This document shows, one piece after another, positions 1 to 8,157 of a DNA stretch of 64,000 nucleotides. The position numbers and the translations under genes are program-made. The notes under the pieces were generated by a model. It did no database searches, had not been told where the DNA came from, and saw only the letters and a program-made list of their open reading frames with translations. Position 1 is the stretch's first letter. The number at the start of each line of letters is the position of its first letter. This DNA is from Altericroceibacterium spongiae (GTDB taxonomy: Bacteria > Pseudomonadota > Alphaproteobacteria > Sphingomonadales > Sphingomonadaceae), in NCBI RefSeq assembly GCF_003610805.1, contig NZ_RAPF01000004.1:186001-250000 (forward strand), given 5' to 3'.

Positions 1-813
1 AACCTTAGCGATATCGGGGCCGCGCGGAATATCGCCGAACCAGTGTTCGATCTTCTTTTTCGCCGTTGCCGCATCAATATCGCCGGCGAGTGCGATCACC
101 ACATTATTCGGCCCGTAATTGTCGATGAACCATTTGCGTACATCGGCAAGGCTCGCCGCATCGAGATCGGCCATCGAGCCAATGGTGGAATGGCGATAGG
201 GATGCCCCACCGGGAGCAATCCTTCGCCAATCGCATAATCGGCCAGACCATAGGGCTGATTATCCCCCTGCCGCTTTTCGTTCTGAACGACACCGCGTTG
301 TTTATCGAGCTTGTCCTGCGTCACTGCAGGCAGCAAATGACCCATACGGTCGCTTTCCATGAAAAGCGCCAGATCGAGCGCACCGGTCGGCACCGTTTCG
401 ACATAATTGGTCCGGTCATACCAGGTGGAACCGTTAGTGCTGGTGGAGCCGGCCGCTTCTAGCGGAATATCGAAATTAGGCACATTGGCGCTGCCCCCGA
501 ACATCAGATGTTCGAAAAGATGCGCGAAGCCGGTCTTGCCCCTTGGTTCGCTCTTGGAGCCCACCCTGTAATAAACCGTCACACCAACAACCGGAGTCTT
601 GCGGTCGGTATGAACGATTGTGGTTAAACCGTTTTCGAGCGTGAAGGTTTCATAGGGAATATCGACTTCATCGACCAGCGAAGCGAGAGTGGCTGGTTGA
701 AACTGGTTTTCGGAGGATGCCGACGCTGTTGCTTCCGCTATCGGACCTGATTGCGCAATAGCGCAGGTACTGAATGTCAATGATAGTATGGCGGAAGCAA
801 GCAGGTAGCGCAT
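1..813 (-). CDS. M16 (insulinase/pitrilysin-like) zinc metalloprotease, N-terminal part only
   Basis: The gene reads leftwards and runs off the window at base 1, so only the first 271 residues are visible. The N-terminus (MRYLLASAILSLTFSTCAIAQ) is a signal peptide, which places the enzyme in the periplasm or outer membrane. The inverted zinc-binding motif HxxEH is seen as HLFEH at about residues 98-102, inside the usual context TGFAHLFEHLMFGGS, followed by an M16-like alpha/beta segment ending in VVIALAGDI. M16 proteins usually carry two or four homologous domains of about 220 residues, and only the first, catalytic one is visible. The substrate is unknown; oligopeptide degradation is typical of the family. 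Family assignment is firm; the physiological role is not. Confidence 0.9.
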   Translation of the reverse strand, partial: MRYLLASAILSLTFSTCAIAQSGPIAEATASASSENQFQPATLASLVDEVDIPYETFTLENGLTTIVHTDRKTPVVGVTVYYRVGSKSEPRGKTGFAHLFEHLMFGGSANVPNFDIPLEAAGSTSTNGSTWYDRTNYVETVPTGALDLALFMESDRMGHLLPAVTQDKLDKQRGVVQNEKRQGDNQPYGLADYAIGEGLLPVGHPYRHSTIGSMADLDAASLADVRKWFIDNYGPNNVVIALAGDIDAATAKKKIEHWFGDIPRGPDIAKV

Positions 814-1032
814 AGCAGTTCCCGAAAGGTGGAATCAAAGATACCATTGTAGCATGAGCCTCTCATCTGCAAAGCATATCCGTTGCAACTGACCGTTTTG
901 TCAGAATGAATGGGGATGAGTGAAAATTTTGTTCGCGAATGGCTTGCATGATCGCTTCGGGAATATTCTAAACGGTCGCAGAAGACAGACACCGGCAGAA
1001 AGCCGGGCAGATAAATGTTCTCAGGAGTTATT

Positions 1033-1863
1033 ATGGTGCATTCGCTTTCCCGTCCGCTTCGTTATGCCGGTTTTGCCCTGCCGCTGATGGTGCTTGCGGT
1101 GCCTGCCTCTGCCCAGCTGGGCGGCTTGTTCGGAGCGGTGCAGGACCGGGTGGAGCAGGAAGTCAACCGGCAGGTGCGGGGTGATCGGGGTGACGTGCGC
1201 AATGATGACGGGCGGATCGACGATGCCGATGGGCAGAGCCTGCAGATCAATGAGGGCTTCGATTTCAGGGCCGGCGCAAGAACCATTGTGCAGGACGATT
1301 TTTCGGATACGCCAATTGGCGCTATGCCGAAAGAATGGAAGACGAACGGTTCCGGCTCGGTCGTCAGTGTCGGCGGCATTCCGGGCAACTGGCTCGCCCT
1401 TCAGCCATTCGCCACCTATAAGCTCACCGATGCACCGCAATTGCCGGCCAGTTTCACAGTCGAATTCGATATGGTGATCGCAGCTGACACGACCCGCGAT
1501 GCAGGTGGTTTCTATTTCGGTTTCACCCGCAATAACAGCGTACAAAGCTACGTGATGGATGCGCATAATGATGGTGGTATTGCGGCAGTGAATGCGAATT
1601 TTGCAGGCAGCACGTCGGTCAGCAGCAGCGCGACGGGCTATTACCATGCCAGCAAGCTGGATTTGCGCGATTATGCGAACCGGACCATGCACGTCTCTAT
1701 CGCTGTGGACGGGGATATGATGCAGGTCTATTTCGATCAGCAGAAAATCGCCGATGCCAAATTGTTCGACAACAATCCGGCCAAATATTTCTTTATCAGT
1801 GCGCCGACCCGGACACGGCATGGAGCCCGTTTGCTGTTCAGCAATTTCCGGTTGGCGGAATGA
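1033..1863 (+). CDS. Secreted protein of unknown function, possible lectin/LamG-like beta-sandwich
   Basis: I do not recognise a named family. The ATG at 1033 is preceded by AGGAG at 1023-1027 and starts a clear signal peptide (MVHSLSRPLRYAGFALPLMVLAVPASAQ), so the 276-residue protein is exported. A short charged segment rich in Arg, Asp and Gly (about residues 38-70) follows. The rest, from DDFSDTPIGAMPKEW onward, has the pattern of concanavalin-like or LamG-like beta sandwiches (FTVEFDMVI, GGFYFGFTR, MHVSIAVDGDMMQVYFD), as found in some sugar-binding envelope proteins. The fold assignment is inference from pattern only. The gene stands alone, divergent from the M16 protease and followed by the heat-shock promoters of clpB. 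Confidence 0.75.
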   Translation: MVHSLSRPLRYAGFALPLMVLAVPASAQLGGLFGAVQDRVEQEVNRQVRGDRGDVRNDDGRIDDADGQSLQINEGFDFRAGARTIVQDDFSDTPIGAMPKEWKTNGSGSVVSVGGIPGNWLALQPFATYKLTDAPQLPASFTVEFDMVIAADTTRDAGGFYFGFTRNNSVQSYVMDAHNDGGIAAVNANFAGSTSVSSSATGYYHASKLDLRDYANRTMHVSIAVDGDMMQVYFDQQKIADAKLFDNNPAKYFFISAPTRTRHGARLLFSNFRLAE

Positions 1864-1884
1864 GGTTTCAGGCAGTGTCGCGAT

Positions 1885-1912
1885 CTTGCAACGAAAGTCG
1901 CGCCCCCTATTT
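1885..1912 (+). promoter_or_regulatory. Candidate RpoH (sigma-32) promoter P1 of clpB
   Basis: CTTG at 1885-1888 is followed after 17 bases by CCTATTT at 1906-1912. This matches the alphaproteobacterial RpoH consensus CTTG-N17/18-CYTATNT at every specified position. It lies about 110 bases upstream of clpB, a classical RpoH target. The same stretch sits inside an imperfect inverted repeat (arms about 1892-1901 and 1923-1932). Confidence 0.7.
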
Positions 1913-1968
1913 ATCCGGGGATCGCGGCTTTCTCTGCATGACCTGTATCGGAAAAGATTGAATGGGGT

Positions 1969-1996
1969 CTTGTGTTGCTGAAATGCAACACTATCT
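1969..1996 (+). promoter_or_regulatory. Candidate second RpoH promoter P2 of clpB
   Basis: CTTG at 1969-1972 is followed after 17 bases by ACTATCT at 1990-1996, which fits CYTATNT except for the first base. Transcription would begin near 2003, about 20 bases before the clpB ATG. The element overlaps a perfect inverted repeat, GTGTTGC (1972-1978) and GCAACAC (1985-1991) with a 6-base loop. Confidence 0.5.
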
Positions 1997-2023
1997 CAAG
2001 CGGGAAAGGAATGAGGGCATCAC

Positions 2024-4603
2024 ATGAATCTCGAAAAATTCACTGACCGCGCCAAGGGATTTCTCCAGTCGGCGCAGACTGTTGCTATCCGCATGAGCCA
2101 TCAGCGGATTTCGCCTGAGCATCTGCTCAAGGCACTGCTTGAAGATAATGAAGGTATGGCTGCCGGGTTGATCCAGCGGGCGGGTGGCAATGCCAAATTC
2201 GCGGCCGATGAAGTCGACGCAGCCCTGGCAAAAGTGCCTGTCGTATCGGGCGGCGGGGCACAGCAGACGCCCGGTCTCGATAATGATGCAGTCCGCGTAC
2301 TCGATCAGGCGGAACAGATCGCCACCAAAGCGGGTGACAGCTTCGTCACTGTCGAGCGTTTGCTGCTGGCCTTGACGCTCGCCAAGACGACGAAGGCAGG
2401 GCAGGCTCTGGCTGCTGCCAATGTGACGCCGGAAGGCCTTAACAAGGCAATCGAGGAATTGCGTGGCGGCCGCACGGCGGATTCAGCCAGCGCTGAAGAA
2501 AGCTATGATGCGATGAAGAAATATGCTCGTGACCTCACCGAGGCGGCCCGTTCGGGCAAGCTCGATCCGGTGATCGGTCGCGACGAGGAGATCCGTCGTA
2601 CGGTACAAATTCTGGCGCGCCGTACCAAGAATAATCCGGTGCTGATCGGCGATCCCGGTGTCGGTAAAACCGCTATAGTGGAAGGGCTGGCACTGCGTAT
2701 CGCCAATGGCGACGTGCCTGACAGCCTTAAGGATCGCACACTGATGGCGCTCGATATGGGATCGCTGATTGCGGGCGCCAAATATCGTGGTGAGTTCGAA
2801 GAGCGGCTCAAAGCCGTGCTCGATGAAGTCAAAAATTCCGACGGGCAAATTATCCTGTTCATCGACGAGATGCACACGCTGATAGGGGCGGGCGCGTCCG
2901 AAGGTTCGATGGATGCAGGCAACCTCCTGAAACCGGCTCTGGCGCGCGGTGAATTGCATTGTATCGGTGCAACCACGCTCGATGAATATCAGAAATATGT
3001 TGAGAAAGACGCAGCTTTGCAGCGGCGTTTTCAGCCGGTTTTCGTGGATGAACCGACCGTTGAAGATACGGTTTCGATCCTGCGCGGTCTCAAGGAAAAA
3101 TATGAGTTGCATCACGGTGTACGCATCACGGATGCAGCGATTGTCGCTGCCGCGCAGCTGTCCAACCGCTATATCACCAATCGCTTCCTGCCCGATAAAG
3201 CTATCGACCTGATGGATGAGGCGGCCAGCCGCATCCGGATGGAAGTGGAATCCAAGCCTGAGGAAATCGAAAATCTTGATCGCCGGATTATCCAGCTCAA
3301 GATCGAGGAATCCGCACTGAGCAAGGAAAGCGACGATGCGTCGAAGGATCGGCTGGCCAATCTGCGCGAGGAACTCGCTAATCTGGAGCAGCAATCGTCC
3401 GAACTGACCACACGCTGGCAGAACGAACGCGACAAAATCGCGTCCGAGGGCAAGATCAAGGAACAACTCGATCAGGCGCGGATCGAGCTGGAGCAGGCGC
3501 AGCGTAGCGGCGATCTCGCCAAAGCGGGCGAACTGTCTTATGGCAAGATTCCCGAGCTGGAAAAGGCTCTGGCGGCCGCACATGAACAGTCTTCCAATGC
3601 CATGCTGCGCGAAGAAGTGACCGAAGAGGATATTGCCTCTGTGGTCAGCCGCTGGACCGGCGTTCCGATCGACAAAATGCTCGAAGGTGAGCGCGAAAAG
3701 CTCCTCAAAATGGAGGAAGTGATCGGTCAGCGCGTAATCGGGCAGAAGCAGGCGGTGGAAGCCGTCTCCAAGGCAGTGCGCCGCGCAAGGGCGGGTTTGC
3801 AGGATCCGAACCGGCCGCTGGGCAGCTTCCTGTTCCTCGGCCCGACCGGTGTCGGCAAGACCGAACTGACCAAAGCGCTTGCCGAATTCCTGTTCGATGA
3901 TGACAGCGCGATGGTGCGGATCGACATGAGTGAATTCATGGAGAAACACGCGGTTGCCCGTCTGATCGGCGCCCCTCCGGGCTATGTCGGTTATGAGGAA
4001 GGCGGTGTGCTGACCGAAGCCGTGCGTCGTCGTCCTTATCAGGTGATCCTGTTCGATGAGGTCGAGAAAGCCCATAGCGACGTGTTCAACGTGCTGTTGC
4101 AGGTGCTCGACGATGGCCGTCTGACCGACGGGCAGGGCCGGGTGGTTGATTTCTCCAATACACTCATCATTCTGACCTCCAATCTGGGAAGCCAGTATCT
4201 GTCCAATCTCGATGAAGGGCAGGATGTGGCCGATGTGGAATCGCAGGTGATGGATGTGGTCCGGGCGCATTTCCGGCCGGAATTTCTCAACCGTCTGGAT
4301 GAAGTTATTCTGTTCCACCGTTTGGGACAGGCCGATATGGCACCGATCGTCGATATCCAGGTGGATCGTGTTCAGAAGCTGCTCAGCGACCGCAAGATCA
4401 CACTTGATCTGACCGAGGCGGCAAGGCGCTGGCTCGGCCGGGTGGGTTACGATCCTGTTTATGGTGCAAGGCCGCTCAAACGCGCGGTTCAGCGCTATCT
4501 GCAGGACCCGCTGGCCGAGAAACTTCTGGCTGGCGATGTGCCCGATGGATCGACGGTTCATATCGATGAAGGCGATGGGCAGCTGAATATCGCTGTTGCC
4601 TGA
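2024..4603 (+). CDS. clpB: ATP-dependent disaggregase ClpB
   Basis: This is the cytoplasmic Hsp100 disaggregase that works with DnaK to pull polypeptides out of heat-induced aggregates. The 859-residue length matches E. coli ClpB (857). Visible in order are the double Clp N-domain (residues 1-145, starting [18 protein letters not shown]), NBD1 with Walker A GDPGVGKT (about 209-216) and Walker B ILFIDEMH, the coiled-coil middle domain (about 400-525, rich in Glu, Leu and Lys), and NBD2 with Walker A GPTGVGKT (606-613) and the pore-loop region [13 protein letters not shown]. The middle domain separates it from ClpA and ClpC. The start follows a GAGGG element. Two RpoH-type promoters lie directly upstream. 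Confidence 0.98.
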   Translation: MNLEKFTDRAKGFLQSAQTVAIRMSHQRISPEHLLKALLEDNEGMAAGLIQRAGGNAKFAADEVDAALAKVPVVSGGGAQQTPGLDNDAVRVLDQAEQIATKAGDSFVTVERLLLALTLAKTTKAGQALAAANVTPEGLNKAIEELRGGRTADSASAEESYDAMKKYARDLTEAARSGKLDPVIGRDEEIRRTVQILARRTKNNPVLIGDPGVGKTAIVEGLALRIANGDVPDSLKDRTLMALDMGSLIAGAKYRGEFEERLKAVLDEVKNSDGQIILFIDEMHTLIGAGASEGSMDAGNLLKPALARGELHCIGATTLDEYQKYVEKDAALQRRFQPVFVDEPTVEDTVSILRGLKEKYELHHGVRITDAAIVAAAQLSNRYITNRFLPDKAIDLMDEAASRIRMEVESKPEEIENLDRRIIQLKIEESALSKESDDASKDRLANLREELANLEQQSSELTTRWQNERDKIASEGKIKEQLDQARIELEQAQRSGDLAKAGELSYGKIPELEKALAAAHEQSSNAMLREEVTEEDIASVVSRWTGVPIDKMLEGEREKLLKMEEVIGQRVIGQKQAVEAVSKAVRRARAGLQDPNRPLGSFLFLGPTGVGKTELTKALAEFLFDDDSAMVRIDMSEFMEKHAVARLIGAPPGYVGYEEGGVLTEAVRRRPYQVILFDEVEKAHSDVFNVLLQVLDDGRLTDGQGRVVDFSNTLIILTSNLGSQYLSNLDEGQDVADVESQVMDVVRAHFRPEFLNRLDEVILFHRLGQADMAPIVDIQVDRVQKLLSDRKITLDLTEAARRWLGRVGYDPVYGARPLKRAVQRYLQDPLAEKLLAGDVPDGSTVHIDEGDGQLNIAVA

Positions 4604-4619
4604 TCGATTCTTTTTCCGA

Positions 4620-4652
4620 CCATAGCCGGGCGGATATTCCGTTCGGCTATGG
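4620..4652. other. 9-bp perfect inverted repeat between clpB and mtnP
   Basis: CCATAGCCG (4620-4628) and CGGCTATGG (4644-4652) are exact complements with a 15-base loop. No run of T follows on either strand, so a rho-independent terminator is not well supported. It may be an mRNA-stabilising hairpin at the clpB 3' end. Confidence 0.5.
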
Positions 4653-4715
4653 TGCCGGGAGAAGAGGGCCATAACGGCACCGAACGGAGCCACAGACGCA
4701 TGGAAAGGGGCCATA

Positions 4716-5594
4716 ATGGCGCAACAGGGCTGGCATATCGGCGTTATAGGCGGATCGGGGCTCTATGCGCCGGGAAGCCTCGATGACGAACAGTCCATTT
4801 CCGTCAGAAGTCCCTTCGGTGAACCCTCCGGTCCGGTCACGACTGGCTCGCTGAATGGCATTCGGTTCACTTTTCTGGCCCGCCATGGGGAAGGCCACCG
4901 CCTGTCCCCTTCCACCGTTAATTACCGCGCCAATATCGACGTGCTCAAGCGCTGCGGCGTTACCGATATTGTGGCGCTCTCAGCCATCGGTTCTCTGCGC
5001 GAACCGATCCGCCCCGGAGAATTCATCGCTATCGATCAGCTAATCGACCGGACTGTGTTGCGCGAACGCAGCTTTTTCGGTGAAGGGCTGGTCGCGCATG
5101 TGAGTCTCGCCGATCCGACCTGTCCGCTCCTGTCGGAGCGGGTGGTCGATGCCGCGGAACAGGCCGGTGTGCCGACCCATCGCGGCGGGTGCTATGTCGC
5201 GATTGAAGGGCCGCAATTTTCGACCCGCGCCGAAAGCCATATGTATCGCGAATGGGGCGCCGATGTGATCGGAATGACGGCAATGCCCGAAGCCCGCCTC
5301 GCCCGTGAGGCCGAACTGCCCTATGCGCTGCTCGGTATGGTGACGGATTACGACTGCTGGCGCGAAAATGACGAGGCGGTGGATGTAGCTCAGGTGCTGG
5401 AAGTGGCGCAAGAAAATGCCGCAAAGGCGCGCCTCTCTCTGCGCAAACTCGCTTCGTCCTTGCCACCCGAAAGGCCGGCCAATGCGATCGACCGGGCGCT
5501 CGACAATGCCATCATCACACCGCGCCGGTTCTGGAAGCCTGACATCGCTGCGCGACTGGATGCAGTAGCCGGAAGGCTGTTCCGCGCAGTTTAA
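4716..5594 (+). CDS. mtnP: S-methyl-5'-thioadenosine phosphorylase
   Basis: It splits 5'-methylthioadenosine with phosphate into adenine and 5-methylthioribose-1-phosphate, a step of methionine salvage after polyamine synthesis. The 292-residue protein has the phosphorylase signatures GGSGLY (residues 12-17), RHGEGH (56-61), GPQFSTRAES from about residue 165, and MTAMPEARLAREAELPYA. TDYDCW at about 210-215 carries the two aspartates that select adenine in methylthioadenosine phosphorylases; purine nucleoside phosphorylases carry Asn there. A methylthioinosine phosphorylase is less likely for that reason. No other methionine-salvage gene is adjacent; the neighbours are clpB and a MarR regulator. 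Confidence 0.93.
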   Translation: MAQQGWHIGVIGGSGLYAPGSLDDEQSISVRSPFGEPSGPVTTGSLNGIRFTFLARHGEGHRLSPSTVNYRANIDVLKRCGVTDIVALSAIGSLREPIRPGEFIAIDQLIDRTVLRERSFFGEGLVAHVSLADPTCPLLSERVVDAAEQAGVPTHRGGCYVAIEGPQFSTRAESHMYREWGADVIGMTAMPEARLAREAELPYALLGMVTDYDCWRENDEAVDVAQVLEVAQENAAKARLSLRKLASSLPPERPANAIDRALDNAIITPRRFWKPDIAARLDAVAGRLFRAV

Positions 5595-5598
5595 GAGC

Positions 5599-5649
5599 TG
5601 CAAATTAAGTTGCACGTGAAATAATATTGTCTTGCAATCATTGTCTTGC
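5599..5649. promoter_or_regulatory. Candidate operator region of the MarR gene
   Basis: TGCAAATTAAGTTGCA (5599-5614) is an inverted repeat, TGCAA-N6-TTGCA, of the size bound by MarR dimers. It is followed by two direct copies of ATTGTCTTGC (5626-5635 and 5640-5649), 14 bases apart. The spacer between the mtnP stop and the MarR start is only about 75 bases, so the repeats fill most of it. The link to MarR binding is inference. Confidence 0.4.
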
Positions 5650-5669
5650 TGACCCAGAGCATAGGCATA

Positions 5670-6149
5670 ATGATTGAATATAACCGTCTGTCGGATTTTC
5701 TGCCCTATCTGCTCTCGATCACGTCCAATGCCGTGAGCGCGCGGATTGCTGTGGAATATCACGATAAGGTCGATCTCAAAGTGCCCGAATGGCGTGTGAT
5801 GGCGGTGCTGGGCGATGCAGGGTCGCTGACTCAGCGTGACCTCACCCGGCTGACCGTGATGGATAAGGTGGCCGTCAACCGGGCCTGCAAAGTGCTCGAA
5901 GATCGCGGTCTTGCATCGCGCAAGCCCAATGAGCAGGATGGCCGCTCCCATTTGCTCGAACTCACTCGCGCCGGGCGCCGGATGCATGATGAGATCATGC
6001 CCGTTGCGCAGGAAATGGAAAAGCGCCTGTTCGCCAATTTCAGCGATGCCGAGTTGCAGACTTTTCGCGAAATGCTCGACCGCGTGTGGCATGAGGCGGA
6101 CGGGCTCGATACGGAAGATCTGTTTATCGGCAATTTCGGCGTGCGCTGA
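5670..6149 (+). CDS. MarR-family transcriptional regulator
   Basis: A winged-helix regulator of 159 residues when started at the ATG at 5670 (MIEYNRLSDFLPYLLS). The winged helix-turn-helix is seen as WRVMAVLGDAGSLTQRDLTRLTVMDKVAVNRACKVLEDRGLASRKPNEQDGRS, where the last part is the typical wing D-x-R-S/D. MarR proteins act as dimers, usually as repressors released by small phenolic or oxidant ligands. The target is unknown, though the upstream repeats suggest autoregulation. An in-frame TTG at 5646 would give a longer N-terminus but lies inside the repeat region. Confidence 0.88.
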   Translation: MIEYNRLSDFLPYLLSITSNAVSARIAVEYHDKVDLKVPEWRVMAVLGDAGSLTQRDLTRLTVMDKVAVNRACKVLEDRGLASRKPNEQDGRSHLLELTRAGRRMHDEIMPVAQEMEKRLFANFSDAELQTFREMLDRVWHEADGLDTEDLFIGNFGVR

Positions 6150-6184
6150 ACCGGCTTAGCCGACGGTGCGCAAGGTGGTCTGCC

Positions 6185-7063
6185 TTAATCGGTTCTGCCG
6201 GACGGGGCATGTGCGAAAGCCTTTGCGAAAATCCCGCGCAGATGGGCGGCAACGGCTTTGACCGGTGCGGACCGTGTAAGATCCGAATGAATTACCAGCC
6301 ATATTTCGCGTGACAGCAGCACGCTTTCGGGCATTGCCCGGATCAGCATTGTCTCATCCGACATCATGAAATCGGGCAAGGCGGCGATACCGGCCCCGGC
6401 CTGTGCCGCGTTTCGCTGAATTTCCATCGTGCTGGCCGAAAAGGCAAAATTGCGCCCCTTTGCGACATTTTCCAGCGCGCTTTGTTGCGGAGCGCTGCGC
6501 AAATCGCCGTCATTGCCGATAAAGCGCCAGTCCTCCTCCTTTGTCGCTGTGAGATAGTCGGGCGTGGCATAGAGATGGAAGTTGATCTGCCCGAGCCGGA
6601 CAATCGTCAGATCACCGCGTTCCGGACGGCTTAGCCGGATAGCGAGATCGGCCTCGCTCCGGTCGAGCGAGGCTTTGCGCGTTTCTCCCAGAACCCGGAT
6701 GGCGAGTTGCGGATGCTGCTGTTGAAACCGGGCGAGCGGCTGGGCCAGAAGCTGCGCAGCCAGCAGCGGTGGCGCGCTGACGGTGACCGTGCCCGAAAGG
6801 TCCGACTGCGCATTTCTGGCAGTTCGCCGCGCGGCTTCCGCTTCCAGCCCCATGCGAGAGGCAATGGCAGCGATTCTCTCGCCGTCTGCTGTGAGGCTCC
6901 AGCGTCGTCCGCGCCGATCGACCAGAGCGATAGCCAGACTGGCTTCGAGCGAGGCGATGCGCCGGGCCACGGTCGCATGTTCGACACCCAGCATGCGGGC
7001 GGCAGCGGAAAGCGATCCGGCGGAAGCCAGTGCAGCGAAATGGCGAAGATCGTCCCAGTTCAT
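6185..7063 (-). CDS. LysR-family transcriptional regulator
   Basis: The 292-residue protein has the N-terminal LysR winged helix-turn-helix (MNWDDLRHFAALASAGSLSAAARMLGVEHATVARRIASLE) and a periplasmic-binding-protein-like effector domain (from about residue 90, TVTVSAPPLLAAQLLAQPLARF). Start and length are typical. It is transcribed divergently from the quinone oxidoreductase at 7168, the usual arrangement in which a LysR regulator controls its neighbour and itself from the shared spacer. The co-inducer is unknown. Confidence 0.92.
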   Translation of the reverse strand: MNWDDLRHFAALASAGSLSAAARMLGVEHATVARRIASLEASLAIALVDRRGRRWSLTADGERIAAIASRMGLEAEAARRTARNAQSDLSGTVTVSAPPLLAAQLLAQPLARFQQQHPQLAIRVLGETRKASLDRSEADLAIRLSRPERGDLTIVRLGQINFHLYATPDYLTATKEEDWRFIGNDGDLRSAPQQSALENVAKGRNFAFSASTMEIQRNAAQAGAGIAALPDFMMSDETMLIRAMPESVLLSREIWLVIHSDLTRSAPVKAVAAHLRGIFAKAFAHAPSGRTD

Positions 7064-7080
7064 AATAGGCAGGTTCGGTT

Positions 7081-7109
7081 AAATTTTTAACGTCAAAGGT
7101 AAATTTTTA
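7081..7109. promoter_or_regulatory. Direct repeat AAATTTTTA x2 in the LysR/oxidoreductase spacer
   Basis: AAATTTTTA occurs at 7081-7089 and 7101-7109, exactly 20 bases (two helical turns) apart, just upstream of the LysR start. This AT-rich stretch stands out from its GC-rich surroundings. Binding by the divergent LysR protein is an inference. Confidence 0.4.
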
Positions 7110-7167
7110 GGGAATTTTCTAACTATTGTCGATGGCGCAGAGCCTTTCCCGGAAATGGAGAAAGGTG

Positions 7168-8136
7168 ATGGATCGAAAAGTGGAATTGCAGACAGTGGGC
7201 GGTGTCGGGGGGCTGGCAGTGGTTCCTGGTGAGCCGCAACAACCCGGCCCCGGTGAATTGCGCATCCGTCATGAGGCTATAGGCGTTAATTTCATCGACA
7301 TATATCACCGGACAGGGCTCTATCCTCTGCCGCTTCCTGCGGTTCCGGGGGTGGAAGGGGCCGGTATCGTCGAAGCGGTGGGCGCGCAGGTAAGCCATGT
7401 CGAAGCGGGAGACCGCATCGTTTATGCAGGCCTTCCCGGCGCTTATGCCACCACCCGCCTGCTGCCCGGCTGGCGGGCGATCAAATTGCCCGATAATGTC
7501 AGCCCCATAGCGGCCGGCGGCGCGTTTTTGCGCGGGATGACCGTGCATATGCTGCTGACCCGGATTTACCCGGTGGCGAAGGGTACACATTTGCTCGTTC
7601 ATGCGGGTGCCGGCGGACTCGGCGCGGCGCTGACCCGCTGGGCCGCCCGGATCGGAGCGCATGTCATCACGACCGCCGGTTCCCCGGAAAAAGCGGAAAT
7701 GTCGCGCGCGCATGGCGCGGAGCATGTCGTGATCGGGCGCGATGCCGATATTGCGGCGGATATCGGCCGGCTGACCGGCGGCCGTCTGGTCGATTACGCA
7801 ATAGACGGGATCGGCGGAGAGACTTTGCCCCGTACGCTGGGCTGTGTCAGGCCTTTCGGTATGGTCGCGTCCATCGGACAGGTGGCCGGGCCGATTGCGC
7901 CTGTGCCGGTCGAGGCTCTCGGCCCGGCACGCTCTTTGTCGCTCTCACGCCCGAGCATCATGGCCTATATGGCGGACCGGGCGACCTATCGCCTTGCCGC
8001 GCAGGCAGTGATTGCCGCCATGGCCGACGGTATCCTGCCGCTTACACACCGCCGCTACAGACTGAGCCTTGCGGCAAAAGCACAGAGCGATCTTGAAGCG
8101 GGGCAGACTACTGGCAACATTGTGCTGATTCCATAA
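7168..8136 (+). CDS. Quinone oxidoreductase of the zeta-crystallin/QOR type (MDR superfamily)
   Basis: A cytoplasmic NADPH-dependent reductase of quinones or alpha,beta-unsaturated carbonyls. The ATG at 7168 follows GGAGAAAGG and gives 322 residues, near the 327 of E. coli QorA. The QOR signature NFIDIYHRTGLY lies at about residues 42-53, and the nucleotide fold is seen as HAGAGGLGAALTRWAARIGAHVITTA. The structural-zinc cysteines and catalytic zinc ligands of alcohol dehydrogenases are absent, as expected for QOR. An ATG at 7132 would add 12 residues but has no better ribosome binding site. Divergent from the LysR regulator, which probably controls it. Confidence 0.9.
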   Translation: MDRKVELQTVGGVGGLAVVPGEPQQPGPGELRIRHEAIGVNFIDIYHRTGLYPLPLPAVPGVEGAGIVEAVGAQVSHVEAGDRIVYAGLPGAYATTRLLPGWRAIKLPDNVSPIAAGGAFLRGMTVHMLLTRIYPVAKGTHLLVHAGAGGLGAALTRWAARIGAHVITTAGSPEKAEMSRAHGAEHVVIGRDADIAADIGRLTGGRLVDYAIDGIGGETLPRTLGCVRPFGMVASIGQVAGPIAPVPVEALGPARSLSLSRPSIMAYMADRATYRLAAQAVIAAMADGILPLTHRRYRLSLAAKAQSDLEAGQTTGNIVLIP

Positions 8137-8157
8137 CCGGAAGCTTCCTTCCCGCAA

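Noticed and set aside
889-904. CTGAC-N6-GTCAG inverted repeat in the spacer before the secreted protein
   Set aside because: Five-pair arms are expected by chance in spacers of this size and no regulator is adjacent.
4620-4652. clpB-mtnP inverted repeat as a rho-independent terminator
   Set aside because: The loop is 15 bases and no T run follows on either strand.
2483-4714. 743-codon open frame antisense to clpB
   Set aside because: It mirrors the codon bias of clpB. Its translation is rich in His, Arg and Ile without motifs, and clpB is certain on the other strand.
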